Shown in pieces: positions 51,401 through 63,600 of a stretch of DNA of 64,000 bases. Below the pieces are notes generated by a model. That model saw only the letters and a program-made list of their open reading frames with translations. It was not told the origin of the DNA and did no database searches. The DNA comes from Pleurodeles waltl (Eukaryota; Chordata; Amphibia; Caudata; Salamandridae). The translations under genes were made by a program, and so were the position numbers. The DNA is taken from positions 774,701,138 through 774,765,137 of the forward strand of contig NC_090438.1 of the NCBI RefSeq assembly GCF_031143425.1. The letters are read 5' to 3'. Every line of letters begins with the position of its first letter. Positions within the stretch are counted from its first letter, which is position 1.

Positions 51401-52640
51401 ACAGAAATGTGAGGAACATGTGTTTTTTTAGCCAAATTTTGAGGTTTGCAAAGGATTCTGGGTAACAGAACCTGGTCCGAGCCCCGCAAGTCACCCCTCC
51501 TTGGTTTCCCCTAGGTCTCTAGTTTTCAGAAATGCACAGGTTTGGTAGGTTTCCCTAGGTGCCGGCTGAGCTAGAGGCCAAAATCTGCAGGTAGGCACTT
51601 CGCAAAAAATACCTCTGTTTTCTTCCAAAATTTTGGATGTGTCCACGTTGCGCTTTGGGGTGTTTCCTGTCGCGGGCGCTAAGCCTACCCACACAAGTGA
51701 GGTATCATTTTTAATCGGGAGACTTGGGGGAACGCTGGGTGGAAGGAAATTTGTGGCTCCTCCCAGATTCCAGAACTTTCTGCCACAGAAATGTGAGGAA
51801 CATGTGTTTTTTTAGCCAAATATTGAGGTTTGCAAAGGATTCTGGGTAACAGAACCTGGTCCGAGCCCCGCAAGTCACCCCTCCTTGGATTCCCCTAGTT
51901 CTCTAGTTTTCAGAAATGCACAGGTTTGGTAGGTTTCGCTAGGTGCCGGCTGAGCTAGAGGCCAAAATCTACAGGTAGGCACTTCGCAAAAAACACCTCT
52001 GTTTTCTTCCAAAATTTTGGATGTGTCCACGTTGCGCTTTGGGGTGTTTCCTGTCGCCGGCGCTAGGCCTACCCAGGCAAGTGAGGTATCATTTTTATCG
52101 GGAGACTTGGGGGAACGCTGGGTGGAAGGAAATTTGTGGCTCCTCTCAGATTCCAGAACTTTCTGCCACAGAAATTTGAGGAACATGTGTTTTTTTAGCC
52201 AAATTTTGAGGTTTGCAAAGGATTCTGGGTAACAGAACCTGGTCCGAGCCCCGCAAGTCACCCCATCTTGGATTCCCCTAGGTCTCTAGTTTTCAGAAAT
52301 GCACAGGTTTGGTAGGTTTCCCTAGGTGCCGGCTGAGCTAGAGGCCAAAATCTACAGGTAGGCACTTCGCAATAAACACCTCTGTTTTCTTCCAAAATTT
52401 TGGATGTGTCCACGTTGCGCTTTGGGGTGTTTCCTGTCGCGGGCGCTAGGCCTACCCACGCAAGTAAGGTATCATTTTTATCGGGAGACTTGGGGGAACG
52501 CTGGGTAGAAGGAAATTTGTGGCTCCTCTCAGATTCCAGAACTTTCTGCCACAGAAATGTGAGGAACATGTGTTTTTTTAGCCAAATTTTGAGGTTTGCA
52601 AAGGATTCTGGGTAACAGAACCTGGTCCGAGCCCCGCAAG
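48425..52640 (+). repeat. HOR block A-4, 4,216 bp
   Basis: Same monomer order as A-1 to A-3. A at 50936 in mA7 ('gaggaatc') is shared with A-5 (55152) and A-6 (63168) but absent from A-1 to A-3. A private T in 'aaaaaatacc' lies near 51610. It is followed directly by another A block. Confidence 0.87.
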
Positions 52641-55600
52641 TCACCCCTCCTTGGATTCCCCTACGTCTCTAGTTTTCAGAAATGCACAGGTTTGGTAGGT
52701 TTCCCTAGGTGCCGGCTGAGCTAGAGGCCAAAATCTACAGGTAGGCACTTCGCAAAAAACACCTCTGTTTTCTTCCAAAATTTTGGATGTGTCCACGTTG
52801 CGCTTTGGGGTGTTTCCTGTCGCCGGCGCTAGGCCTACCCACGCAAGTGAGGTATCATTTTTATCGGGAGACTTGGGGGAACGCTGGGTGGAAGGAAATT
52901 TGTGGCTCCTCTCAGATTCCAGAACTTTCTGCCACAGAAATGTGAGGAACATGTGTTTTTTTAGCCAAATTTTGAGGTTTGCAAAGGATTCTGGGTAACA
53001 GAACCTGGTCCGAGCCCCGCAAGTCACCCCATCTTGGATTCCCCTAGGTCTCTAGTTTTCAGAAATGCACAGGTTTGGTAGGTTTCCCTAGGTGCCGGCT
53101 GAGCTAGAGGCCAAAATCTACAGGTAGGCACTTCGCAATAAACACCTCTGTTTTCTTCCAAAATTTTGGATGTGTCCACGTTGCGCTTTGGGGTGTTTCC
53201 TGTCGCGGGCGCTAGGCCTACCCACGCAAGTAAGGTATCATTTTTATCGGGAGACTTGGGGGAACGCTGGGTAGAAGGAAATTTGTGGCTCCTCTCAGAT
53301 TCCAGAACTTTCTGCCACAGAAATGTGAGGAACATGTGTTTTTTTAGCCAAATTTTGAGGTTTGCAAAGGATTCTGGGTAACAGAACCTGGTCCGAGCCC
53401 CGCAAGTCACCCCTCCTTGGTTTCCCCTAGGTCTCTAGTTTTCAGAAATGCACAGGTTTGGTAGGTTTCCCTAGGTGCCGGCTGAGCTAGAGGCCAAAAT
53501 CTGCAGGTAGGCACTTCGCAAAAAACACCTCTGTTTTCTTCCAAAATTTTGGATGTGTCCACGTTGCGCTTTGGGGTGTTTCCTGTCGCGGGCGCTAAGC
53601 CTACCCACACAAGTGAGGTATCATTTTTAATCAGGAGACTTGGGGGAACGCTGGGTGGAAGGAAATTTGTGGCTCCTCCCAGATTCCAGAACTTTCTGCC
53701 ACAGAAATGTGAGGAACATGTGTTTTTTTAGCCAAATATTGAGGTTTGCAAAGGATTCTGGGTAACAGAACCTGGTCCGAGCCCCGCAAGTCACCCCTCC
53801 TTGGATTCCCCTAGTTCTCTAGTTTTCAGAAATGCACAGGTTTGGTAGGTTTCGCTAGGTGCCGGCTGAGCTAGAGGCCAAAATCTACAGGTAGGCACTT
53901 CGCAAAAAACACCTCTGTTTTCTTCCAAAATTTTGGATGTGTCCACGTTGCGCTTTGGGGTGTTTCCTGTCGCCGGCGCTAGGCCTACCCACGCAAGTGA
54001 GGTATCATTTTTATCGGGAGACTTGGGGGAACGCTGGGTGGAAGGAAATTTGTGGCTCCTCTCAGATTCCAGAACTTTCTGCCACAGAAATTTGAGGAAC
54101 ATGTGTTTTTTTAGCCAAATTTTGAGGTTTGCAAAGGATTCTGGGTAACAGAACCTGGTCCGAGCCCCGCAAGTCACCCCATCTTGGATTCCCCTAGGTC
54201 TCTAGTTTTCAGAAATGCACAGGTTTGGTAGGTTTCCCTAGGTGCCGGCTGAGCTAGAGGCCAAAATCTACAGGTAGGCACTTCGCAAAAAACACCTCTG
54301 TTTTCTTCCAAAATTTTGGATGTGTCCACGTTGCGCTTTGGGGCGTTTCCTGTCGCGGGCGCTAGGCCTACCCACGCAAGTGAGGTATCATTTTTATCGG
54401 GAGACTTGGGGGAACGCTGGGTAGAAGGAAATTTGTGGCTCCTCTCAGATTCCAGAACTTTCTGCCACAGAAATGTGAGGAACATGTGTTTTTTTAGCCA
54501 AATTTTGAGGTTTGCAAAGGATTCTGGGTAACAGAACCTGGTCTGAGCCCCGCAAGTCACCCCTCCTTGGTTTCCCCTAGGTCTCTAGTTTTCAGAAATA
54601 CACAGGTTTGGTAGGTTTCAATAGGTGCCAGCTGAGCTAGAGGCCAAAATCTGCAGGTAGGCACTTCGCAAAAAACACCTCTGTTTTCTTCCAAAATTTT
54701 GGATGTGTCCACGTTGCGCTTTGGGGTGTTTCCTGTCGCCGGCGCTAGGCCTACCCACGCAAGTGAGGTATCATTTTTATCGGGAGACTTGGGGGAACGC
54801 TGGGTGAAAGGAAATTTGTGGCTCCTCTCAGATTCCAGAACTTTCTGCCACAGAAATGTGAGGAACATGTGTTTTTTTAGCCAAATTTTGAGGTTTGCAA
54901 AGGATTCTGGGTAACAGAACCTGGTCCGAGCACAACAAGTCACCCCTCCTTGGATTCCCCTAGGTCTCTAGTTTTCAGAAATGCACAGGTTTGGTAGGTT
55001 TCCCTAGGTGCCGGCTGAGCTAGAGGCCAAAATCTACAGGTAGGCACTTCACAAAAAACACCTCTGTTTTCTTCCAAAATTTTGGATGTGTCCACGTTGC
55101 GCTTTGAGGTGTTTCCTGTCGCGGGCGCTAGGCCTACCCACACAAGTGAGGAATCATTTTTAATCGGGAGACTTGGGGGAACGCTGGATGGAAGGAAATT
55201 TGTGGCTCCTCTCAGATTCCAGAACTTTCTGCCACAGAAATGTGAGGAACATGTTTTTTTTTAGCCAAATATTGAGGTTTGCAAAGGATTCTGGGTAACA
55301 GAACCTGGTCCGAGCCCCGCAAGTCACCCCTCTTTGGATTCCCCTACGTCTCTAGTTTTCAGAAATGCACAGGTTTGGTAGGTTTCCCTAGGTGCCGGCT
55401 GAGCTAGAGGCCAAAATCTACAGGTAGGCACTTCGCAAAAAACACCTCTGTTTTCTTCCAAAATTTTGGATGTGTCCACGTTGCGCTTTGGGGTGTTTCC
55501 TGTCGCCGGCGCTAGGCCTACCCACGCAAGTGAGGTATCATTTTTATCGGGAGACTTGGGGGAACGCTGGGTGGAAGGAAATTTGTGGCTCCTCTCAGAT

Positions 55601-56856
55601 TCCAGAACTTTCTGCCACAGAAATGTGAGGAACATGTGTTTTTTTAGCCAAATTTTGAGGTTTGCAAAGGATTCTGGGTAACAGAACCTGGTCCGAGCCC
55701 CGCAAGTCACCCCTCCTTGGTTTCCCCTAGGTCTCTAGTTTTCAGAAATGCACAGGTTTGGTAGGTTTCCCTAGGTGCCGGCTGAGCTAGAGGCCAAAAT
55801 CTGCAGGTAGGCACTTCGCAAAAAACACCTCTGTTTTCTTCCAAAATTTTGGATGTGTCCACGTTGCGCTTTGGGGTGTTTCCTGTCGCGGGCGCTAAGC
55901 CTACCCACACAAGTGAGGTATCATTTTTAATCGGGAGACTTGGGGGAACGCTGGGTGGAAGGAAATTTGTGGCTCCTCCCAGATTCCAGAACTTTCTGCC
56001 ACAGAAATGTGAGGAACATGTGTTTTTTTAGCCAAATATTGAGGTTTGCAAAGGATTCTGGGTAACAGAACCTGGTCCGAGCCCCGCAAGTCACCCCTCC
56101 TTGGATTCCCCTAGTTCTCTAGTTTTCAGAAATGCACAGGTTTGGTAGGTTTCGCTAGGTGCCGGCTGAGCTAGAGGCCAAAATCTACAGGTAGGCACTT
56201 CGCAAAAAACACCTCTGTTTTCTTCCAAAATTTTGGATGTGTCCACGTTGCGCTTTGGGGTGTTTCCTGTCGCCGGCGCTAGGCCTACCCAGGCAAGTGA
56301 GGTATCATTTTTATCGGGAGACTTGGGGGAACGCTGGGCGGAAGGAAATTTGTGGCTCCTCTCAGATTCCAGAACTTTCTGCCACAGAAATTTGAGGAAC
56401 ATGTGTTTTTTTAGCCAAATTTTGAGGTTTGCAAAGGATTCTGGGTAACAGAACCTGGTCCGAGCCCCGCAAGTCACCCCATCTTGGATTCCCCTAGGTC
56501 TCTAGTTTTCAGAAATGCACAGGTTTGGTAGGTTTCCCTAGGTGCCGGCTGAGCTAGAGGCCAAAATCTACAGGTAGGCACTTCGCAATAAACACCTCTG
56601 TTTTCTTCCAAAATTTTGGATGTGTCCACGTTGCGCTTTGGGGTGTTTCCTGTCGCGGGCGCTAGGCCTACCCACGCAAGTAAGGTATCATTTTTATCGG
56701 GAGACTTGGGGGAACGCTGGGTAGAAGGAAATTTGTGGCTCCTCTCAGATTCCAGAACTTTCTGCCACAGAAATGTGAGGAACATGTGTTTTTTTAGCCA
56801 AATTTTGAGGTTTGCAAAGGATTCTGGGTAACAGAACCTGGTCCGAGCCCCGCAAG
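52641..56856 (+). repeat. HOR block A-5, 4,216 bp
   Basis: Direct tandem copy of A-4. Most of it follows A-4, but its second-to-last monomer (56091) carries C at 56339, the marker of the last part of B-4. The block thus has an A-type body and an end taken from a B-4-like block. Confidence 0.85.
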
Positions 56857-59800
56857 TCACCCCTCCTTGGTTTCCCCTAGGTCTCTAGTTTTCAGAAATG
56901 CACAGGTTTGGTAGGTTTCCCTAGGTGCCGGCTGAGCTAGAGGCCAAAATCTGCAGGTAGGCACTTCGCAAAAAACACCTCTGTTTTCTTCCAAAATTTT
57001 GGATGTGTCCACGTTGCGCTTTGGGTGTTTCCTGTCGCGGGCGCTAAGCATACCCACACAAGTGAGGTATCATTTTTAATCGGGAGACTTGGGGGAACGC
57101 TGGGTGGAAGGAAATTTGTGGCTCCTCCCAGATTCCAGAACTTTCTGCCACAGAAATGTGAGGAACATGTGTTTTTTTAGCCAAATATTGAGGTTTGCAA
57201 AGGATTCTGGGTAACAGAACCTGGTCCGAGCCCCGCAAGTCACCCCTCCTTGGATTCCCCTAGTTCTCTAGTTTTCAGAAATGCACAGGTTTGGTAGGTT
57301 TCGCTAGGTGCCGGCTGAGCTAGAGGCCAAAATCTACAGGTAGGCACTTCGCAAAAAACACCTCTGTTTTCTTCCAAAATTTTGGATGTGTCCACGTTGC
57401 GCTTTGGGGTGTTTCCTGTCGCCGGCGCTAGGCCTACCCACGCAAGTGAGGTATAATTTTTATCGGGAGACTTGGGGGAACGCTGGGTGGAAGGAAATTT
57501 GTGGCTCCTCTCAGATTCCAGAACTTTCTGCCACAGAAATGTGAGGAACATGTGTTTTTTTAGCCAAATATTGAGGTTTGCAAAGGATTCTGGGTAACAG
57601 AACCTGGTCCGAGCCCCGCAAGTCACCCCTCCTTGGATTCCCCTACGTCTCTAGTTTTCAGAAATGCACAGGTTTGGTAGGTTTCCCTAGGTGCCGGCTG
57701 AGCTAGAGGCCAAAATCTACAGGTAGGCACTTCGCAAAAAACACCTCTGTTTTCTTCCAAAATTTTGGATGTGTCCACGTTGCGCTTTGGGGTGTTTCCT
57801 GTCGCCGGCGCTAGGCCTGCCCACGCAGGTGAGGTATCATTTTTATCGGGAGACTTGGGGGAACGCTGGGTGGAAGGAAATTTGTGGCTCCTCTCAGATT
57901 CCAGAACTTTCTGCCACAGAAATGTGAGAGCCAAATTTTGAGGTTTGCAAAGGATTCTGGGTAACAGAACCTGGTCCGAGCCCCGCAAGTCACCCCATCT
58001 TGGATTCCCCTAGGTCTCTAGTTTTCAGAAATGCACAGGTTTGGTAGGTTTCCCTAGGTGCCGGCTGAGCTAGAGGCCAAAATCTACAGGTAGGCACTTC
58101 GCAATAAACACCTCTGTTTTCTTCCAAAATTTTGGATGTGTCCACGTTGCGCTTTGGGGTGTTTCCTGTCGCGGGCGCTAGGCCTACCCACGCAAGTAAG
58201 GTATCATTTTTATCGGGAGACTTGGGGGAACGCTGGGTAGAAGGAAATTTGTGGCTCCTCTCAGATTCCAGAACTTTCTGCCACAGAAATGTGAGGAACA
58301 TGTGTTTTTTTAGCCAAATTTTGAGGTTTGCAAAGGATTCTGGGTAACAGAACCTGGTCCGAGCCCCGCAAGTCACCCCTCCTTGGTTTCCCCTAGGTCT
58401 CTAGTTTTCAGAAATGCACAGGTTTGGTAGGTTTCCCTAGGTGCCGGCTGAGCTAGAGGCCAAAATCTGCAGGTAGGCACTTCGCAAGAAACACCTCTGT
58501 TTTCTTCCAAAATTTTGGATGTGTCCACGTTGCGCTTTGGGGTGTTTCCTGTCGCGGGCGCTAAGCCTACCCACACAAGTGAGGTATCATTTTTAATCGG
58601 GAGACTTGGGGGAACGCTGGGTGGAAGGAAATTTGTGGCTCCTCCCAGATTCCAGAACTTTCTGCCACAGAAATGTGAGGAACATGTGTTTTTTTAGCCA
58701 AATATTGAGGTTTGCAAAGGATTCTGGGTAACAGAACCTGGTCCGAGCCCCGCAAGTCACCCCTCCTTGGATTCCCCTAGTTCTCTAGTTTTCAGAAATG
58801 CACAGGTTTGGTAGGTTTCCCTAGGTGCCGGCTGAGCTAGAGGCCAAAATCTACAGGTAGGCACTTCGCAAAAAACACCTCTGTTTTCTTCCAAAATTTT
58901 GGATGTGTCCACGTTGCGCTTTGGGGTGTTTCCTGTCGCCGGCGCTAGGCCTACCCACGCAAGTGAGGTATCATTTTTATCGGGAGACTTGGGGGAACGC
59001 TGGGTGGAAGGAAATTTGTGGCTCCTCTCAGATTCCAGAACTTTCTGCCACAGAAATGTGAGAGCCAAATTTTGAGGTTTGCAAAGGATTCTGGGTAACA
59101 GAACCTGGTCCGAGCCCCGCAAGTCACCCCATCTTGGATTCCCCTAGGTCTCTAGTTTTCAGAAATGCACAGGTTTGGTAGGTTTCCCTAGGTGCCGGCT
59201 GAGCTAGAGGCCAAAATCTACAGGTAGGCACTTCGCAATAAACACCTCTGTTTTCTTCCAAAATTTTGGATGTGTCCACGTTGCGCTTTGGGGTGTTTCC
59301 TGTCGCGGGCGCTAGGCCTACCCACGCAAGTAAGGTATCATTTTTATCGGGAGACTTGGGGGAACGCTGGGTAGAAGGAAATTTGTGGCTCCTCTCAGAT
59401 TCCAGAACTTTCTGCCACAGAAATGTGAGGAACATGTGTTTTTTTAGCCAAATTTTGAGGTTTGCAAAGGATTCTGGGTAACAGAACCTGGTCCGAGCCC
59501 CGCAAGTCACCCCTCCTTGGTTTCCCCTAGGTCTCTAGTTTTCAGAAATGCACAGGTTTGGTAGGTTTCCCTAGGTGCCGGCTGAGCTAGAGGCCAAAAT
59601 CTGCAGGTAGGCACTTCGCCAAAAACACCTCTGTTTTCTTCCAAAATTTTGGATGTGTCCACGTTGCGCTTTGGGGTGTTTCCTGTCGCGGGCGCTAAGC
59701 CTACCCACACAAGTGAGGTATCATTTTTAATCGGGAGACTTGGGGGAACGCTGGGTGGAAGGAAATTTGTGGCTCCTCCCAGATTCCAGAACTTTCTGCC

Positions 59801-60656
59801 ACAGAAATGTGAGGAACATGTGTTTTTTTAGCCAAATATTGAGGTTTGCAAAGGATTCTGGGTAACAGAACCTGGTCCGAGCCCCGCAAGTCACCCCTCC
59901 TTGGATTCCCCTAGTTCTCTAGTTTTCAGAAATGCACAGGTTTGGTAGGTTTCGCTAGGTGCCGGCTGAGCTAGAGGCCAAAATCTACAGGTAGGCACTT
60001 CGCAAAAAACACCTCTGTTTTCTTCCAAAATTTTGGATGTGTCCACGTTGCGCTTTGGGGTGTTTCCTGTCGCCGGCGCTAGGCCTACCCAGGCAAGTGA
60101 GGTATCATTTTTATCGGGAGACTTGGGGGAACGCTGGGTGGAAGGAAATTTGTGGCTCCTCTCAGATTCCAGAACTTTCTGCCACAGAAATTTGAGGAAC
60201 ATGTGTTTTTTTAGCCAAATTTTGAGGTTTGCAAAGGATTCTGGGTAACAGAACCTGGTCCGAGCCCCGCAAGTCACCCCATCTTGGATTCCCCTAGGTC
60301 TCTAGTTTTCAGAAATGCACAGGTTTGGTAGGTTTCCCTAGGTGCCGGCTGAGCTAGAGGCCAAAATCTACAGGTAGGCACTTCGCAATAAACACCTCTG
60401 TTTTCTTCCAAAATTTTGGATGTGTCCACGTTGCGCTTTGGGGTGTTTCCTGTCGCGGGCGCTAGGCCTACCCACGCAAGTAAGGTATCATTTTTATCGG
60501 GAGACTTGGGGGAACGCTGGGTAGAAGGAAATTTGTGGCTCCTCTCAGATTCCAGAACTTTCTGCCACAGAAATGTGAGGAACATGTGTTTTTTTAGCCA
60601 AATTTTGAGGTTTGCAAAGGATTCTGGGTAACAGAACCTGGTCCGAGCCCCGCAAG
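56857..60656 (+). repeat. HOR block B-6, 3,800 bp
   Basis: Closest to B-5: lost G in mB1, A at 57050 and G at 57828. It has a private G at 57819 ('cctgccc'). The 367 bp monomers start at 57623 and 58757. Confidence 0.87.
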
Positions 60657-63600
60657 TCACCCCTCCTTGGATTCCCCTACGTCTCTAGTTTTCAGAAATG
60701 CACAGGTTTGGTAGGTTTCCCTAGGTGCCGGCTGAGCTAGAGGCCAAAATCTACAGGTAGGCACTTCGCAAAAAACACCTCTGTTTTCTTCCAAAATTTT
60801 GGATGTGTCCACGTTGCGCTTTGGGGTGTTTCCTGTCGCCGGCGCTAGGCCTACCCACGCAAGTGAGGTATCATTTTTATCGGGAGACTTGGGGGAACGC
60901 TGGGTGGAAGGAAATTTGTGGCTCCTCTCAGATTCCAGAACTTTCTGCCACAGAAATGTGAGGAACATGTGTTTTTTTAGCCAAATTTTGAGGTTTGCAA
61001 AGGATTCTGGGTAACAGAACCTGGTCCGAGCCCCGCAAGTCACCCCATCTTGGATTCCCCTAGGTCTCTAGTTTTCAGAAATGCACAGGTTTGGTAGGTT
61101 TCCCTAGGTGCCGGCTGAGCTAGAGGCCAAAATCTACAGGTAGGCACTTCGCAATAAACACCTCTGTTTTCTTCCAAAATTTTGGATGTGTCCACGTTGC
61201 GCTTTGGGGTGTTTCCTGTCGCGGGCGCTAGGCCTACCCACGCAAGTAAGGTATCATTTTTATCGGGAGACTTGGGGGAACGCTGGGTAGAAGGAAATTT
61301 GTGGCTCCTCTCAGATTCCAGAACTTTCTGCCACAGAAATGTGAGGAACATGTGTTTTTTTAGCCAAATTTTGAGGTTTGCAAAGGATTCTGGGTAACAG
61401 AACCTGGTCCGAGCCCCGCAAGTCACCCCTCCTTGGTTTCCCCTAGGTCTCTAGTTTTCAGAAATGCACAGGTTTGGTAGGTTTCCCTAGGTGCCGGCTG
61501 AGCTAGAGGCCAAAATCTGCAGGTAGGCACTTCGCAAAAAACACCTCTGTTTTCTTCCAAAATTTTGGATGTGTCCACGTTGCGCTTTGGGGTGTTTCCT
61601 GTCGCGGGCGCTAAGCCTACCCACACAAGTGAGGTATCATTTTTAATCAGGAGACTTGGGGGAACGCTGGGTGGAAGGAAATTTGTGGCTCCTCCCAGAT
61701 TCCAGAACTTTCTGCCACAGAAATGTGAGGAACATGTGTTTTTTTAGCCAAATATTGAGGTTTGCAAAGGATTCTGGGTAACAGAACCTGGTCCGAGCCC
61801 CGCAAGTCACCCCTCCTTGGATTCCCCTAGTTCTCTAGTTTTCAGAAATGCACAGGTTTGGTAGGTTTCGCTAGGTGCCGGCTGAGCTAGAGGCCAAAAT
61901 CTACAGGTAGGCACTTCGCAAAAAACACCTCTGTTTTCTTCCAAAATTTTGGATGTGTCCACGTTGCGCTTTGGGGTGTTTCCTGTCGCCGGCGCTAGGC
62001 CTACCCACGCAAGTGAGGTATCATTTTTATCGGGAGACTTGGGGGAACGCTGGGTGGAAGGAAATTTGTGGCTCCTCTCAGATTCCAGAACTTTCTGCCA
62101 CAGAAATTTGAGGAACATGTGTTTTTTTAGCCAAATTTTGAGGTTTGCAAAGGATTCTGGGTAACAGAACCTGGTCCGAGCCCCGCAAGTCACCCCATCT
62201 TGGATTCCCCTAGGTCTCTAGTTTTCAGAAATGCACAGGTTTGGTAGGTTTCCCTAGGTGCCGGCTGAGCTAGAGGCCAAAATCTACAGGTAGGCACTTC
62301 GCAAAAAACACCTCTGTTTTCTTCCAAAATTTTGGATGTGTCCACGTTGCGCTTTGGGGCGTTTCCTGTCGCGGGCGCTAGGCCTACCCACGCAAGTGAG
62401 GTATCATTTTTATCGGGAGACTTGGGGGAACGCTGGGTAGAAGGAAATTTGTGGCTCCTCTCAGATTCCAGAACTTTCTGCCACAGAAATGTGAGGAACA
62501 TGTGTTTTTTTAGCCAAATTTTGAGGTTTGCAAAGGATTCTGGGTAACAGAACCTGGTCTGAGCCCCGCAAGTCACCCCTCCTTGGTTTCCCCTAGGTCT
62601 CTAGTTTTCAGAAATACACAGGTTTGGTAGGTTTCAATAGGTGCCAGCTGAGCTAGAGGCCAAAATCTGCAGGTAGGCACTTCGCAAAAAACACCTCTGT
62701 TTTCTTCCAAAATTTTGGATGTGTCCACGTTGCGCTTTGGGGTGTTTCCTGTCGCCGGCGCTAGGCCTACCCACGCAAGTGAGGTATCATTTTTATCGGG
62801 AGACTTGGGGGAACGCTGGGTGAAAGGAAATTTGTGGCTCCTCTCAGATTCCAGAACTTTCTGCCACAGAAATGTGAGGAACATGTGTTTTTTTAGCCAA
62901 ATTTTGAGGTTTGCAAAGGATTCTGGGTAACAGAACCTGGTCCGAGCACAACAAGTCACCCCTCCTTGGATTCCCCTAGGTCTCTAGTTTTCAGAAATGC
63001 ACAGGTTTGGTAGGTTTCCCTAGGTGCCGGCTGAGCTAGAGGCCAAAATCTACAGGTAGGCACTTCACAAAAAACACCTCTGTTTTCTTCCAAAATTTTG
63101 GATGTGTCCACGTTGCGCTTTGAGGTGTTTCCTGTCGCGGGCGCTAGGCCTACCCACACAAGTGAGGAATCATTTTTAATCGGGAGACTTGGGGGAACGC
63201 TGGATGGAAGGAAATTTGTGGCTCCTCTCAGATTCCAGAACTTTCTGCCACAGAAATGTGAGGAACATGTTTTTTTTTAGCCAAATATTGAGGTTTGCAA
63301 AGGATTCTGGGTAACAGAACCTGGTCCGAGCCCCGCAAGTCACCCCTCTTTGGATTCCCCTACGTCTCTAGTTTTCAGAAATGCACAGGTTTGGTAGGTT
63401 TCCCTAGGTGCCGGCTGAGCTAGAGGCCAAAATCTACAGGTAGGCACTTCGCAAAAAACACCTCTGTTTTCTTCCAAAATTTTGGATGTGTCCACGTTGC
63501 GCTTTGGGGTGTTTCCTGTCGCCGGCGCTAGGCCTACCCACGCAAGTGAGGTATCATTTTTATCGGGAGACTTGGGGGAACGCTGGGTGGAAGGAAATTT

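Larger units (their letters stand above)
44625..56856 (+). repeat. 12,232 bp segment B-5, A-4, A-5, start of a repeat continued by B-6, A-6
   Basis: Private variants recur at an offset of exactly 12,232 bp: 44107/56339, 44818/57050 and 45596/57828. The segment from about 43859 onward is therefore repeated from about 56091. The repeat may continue past the right edge. Confidence 0.7.
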
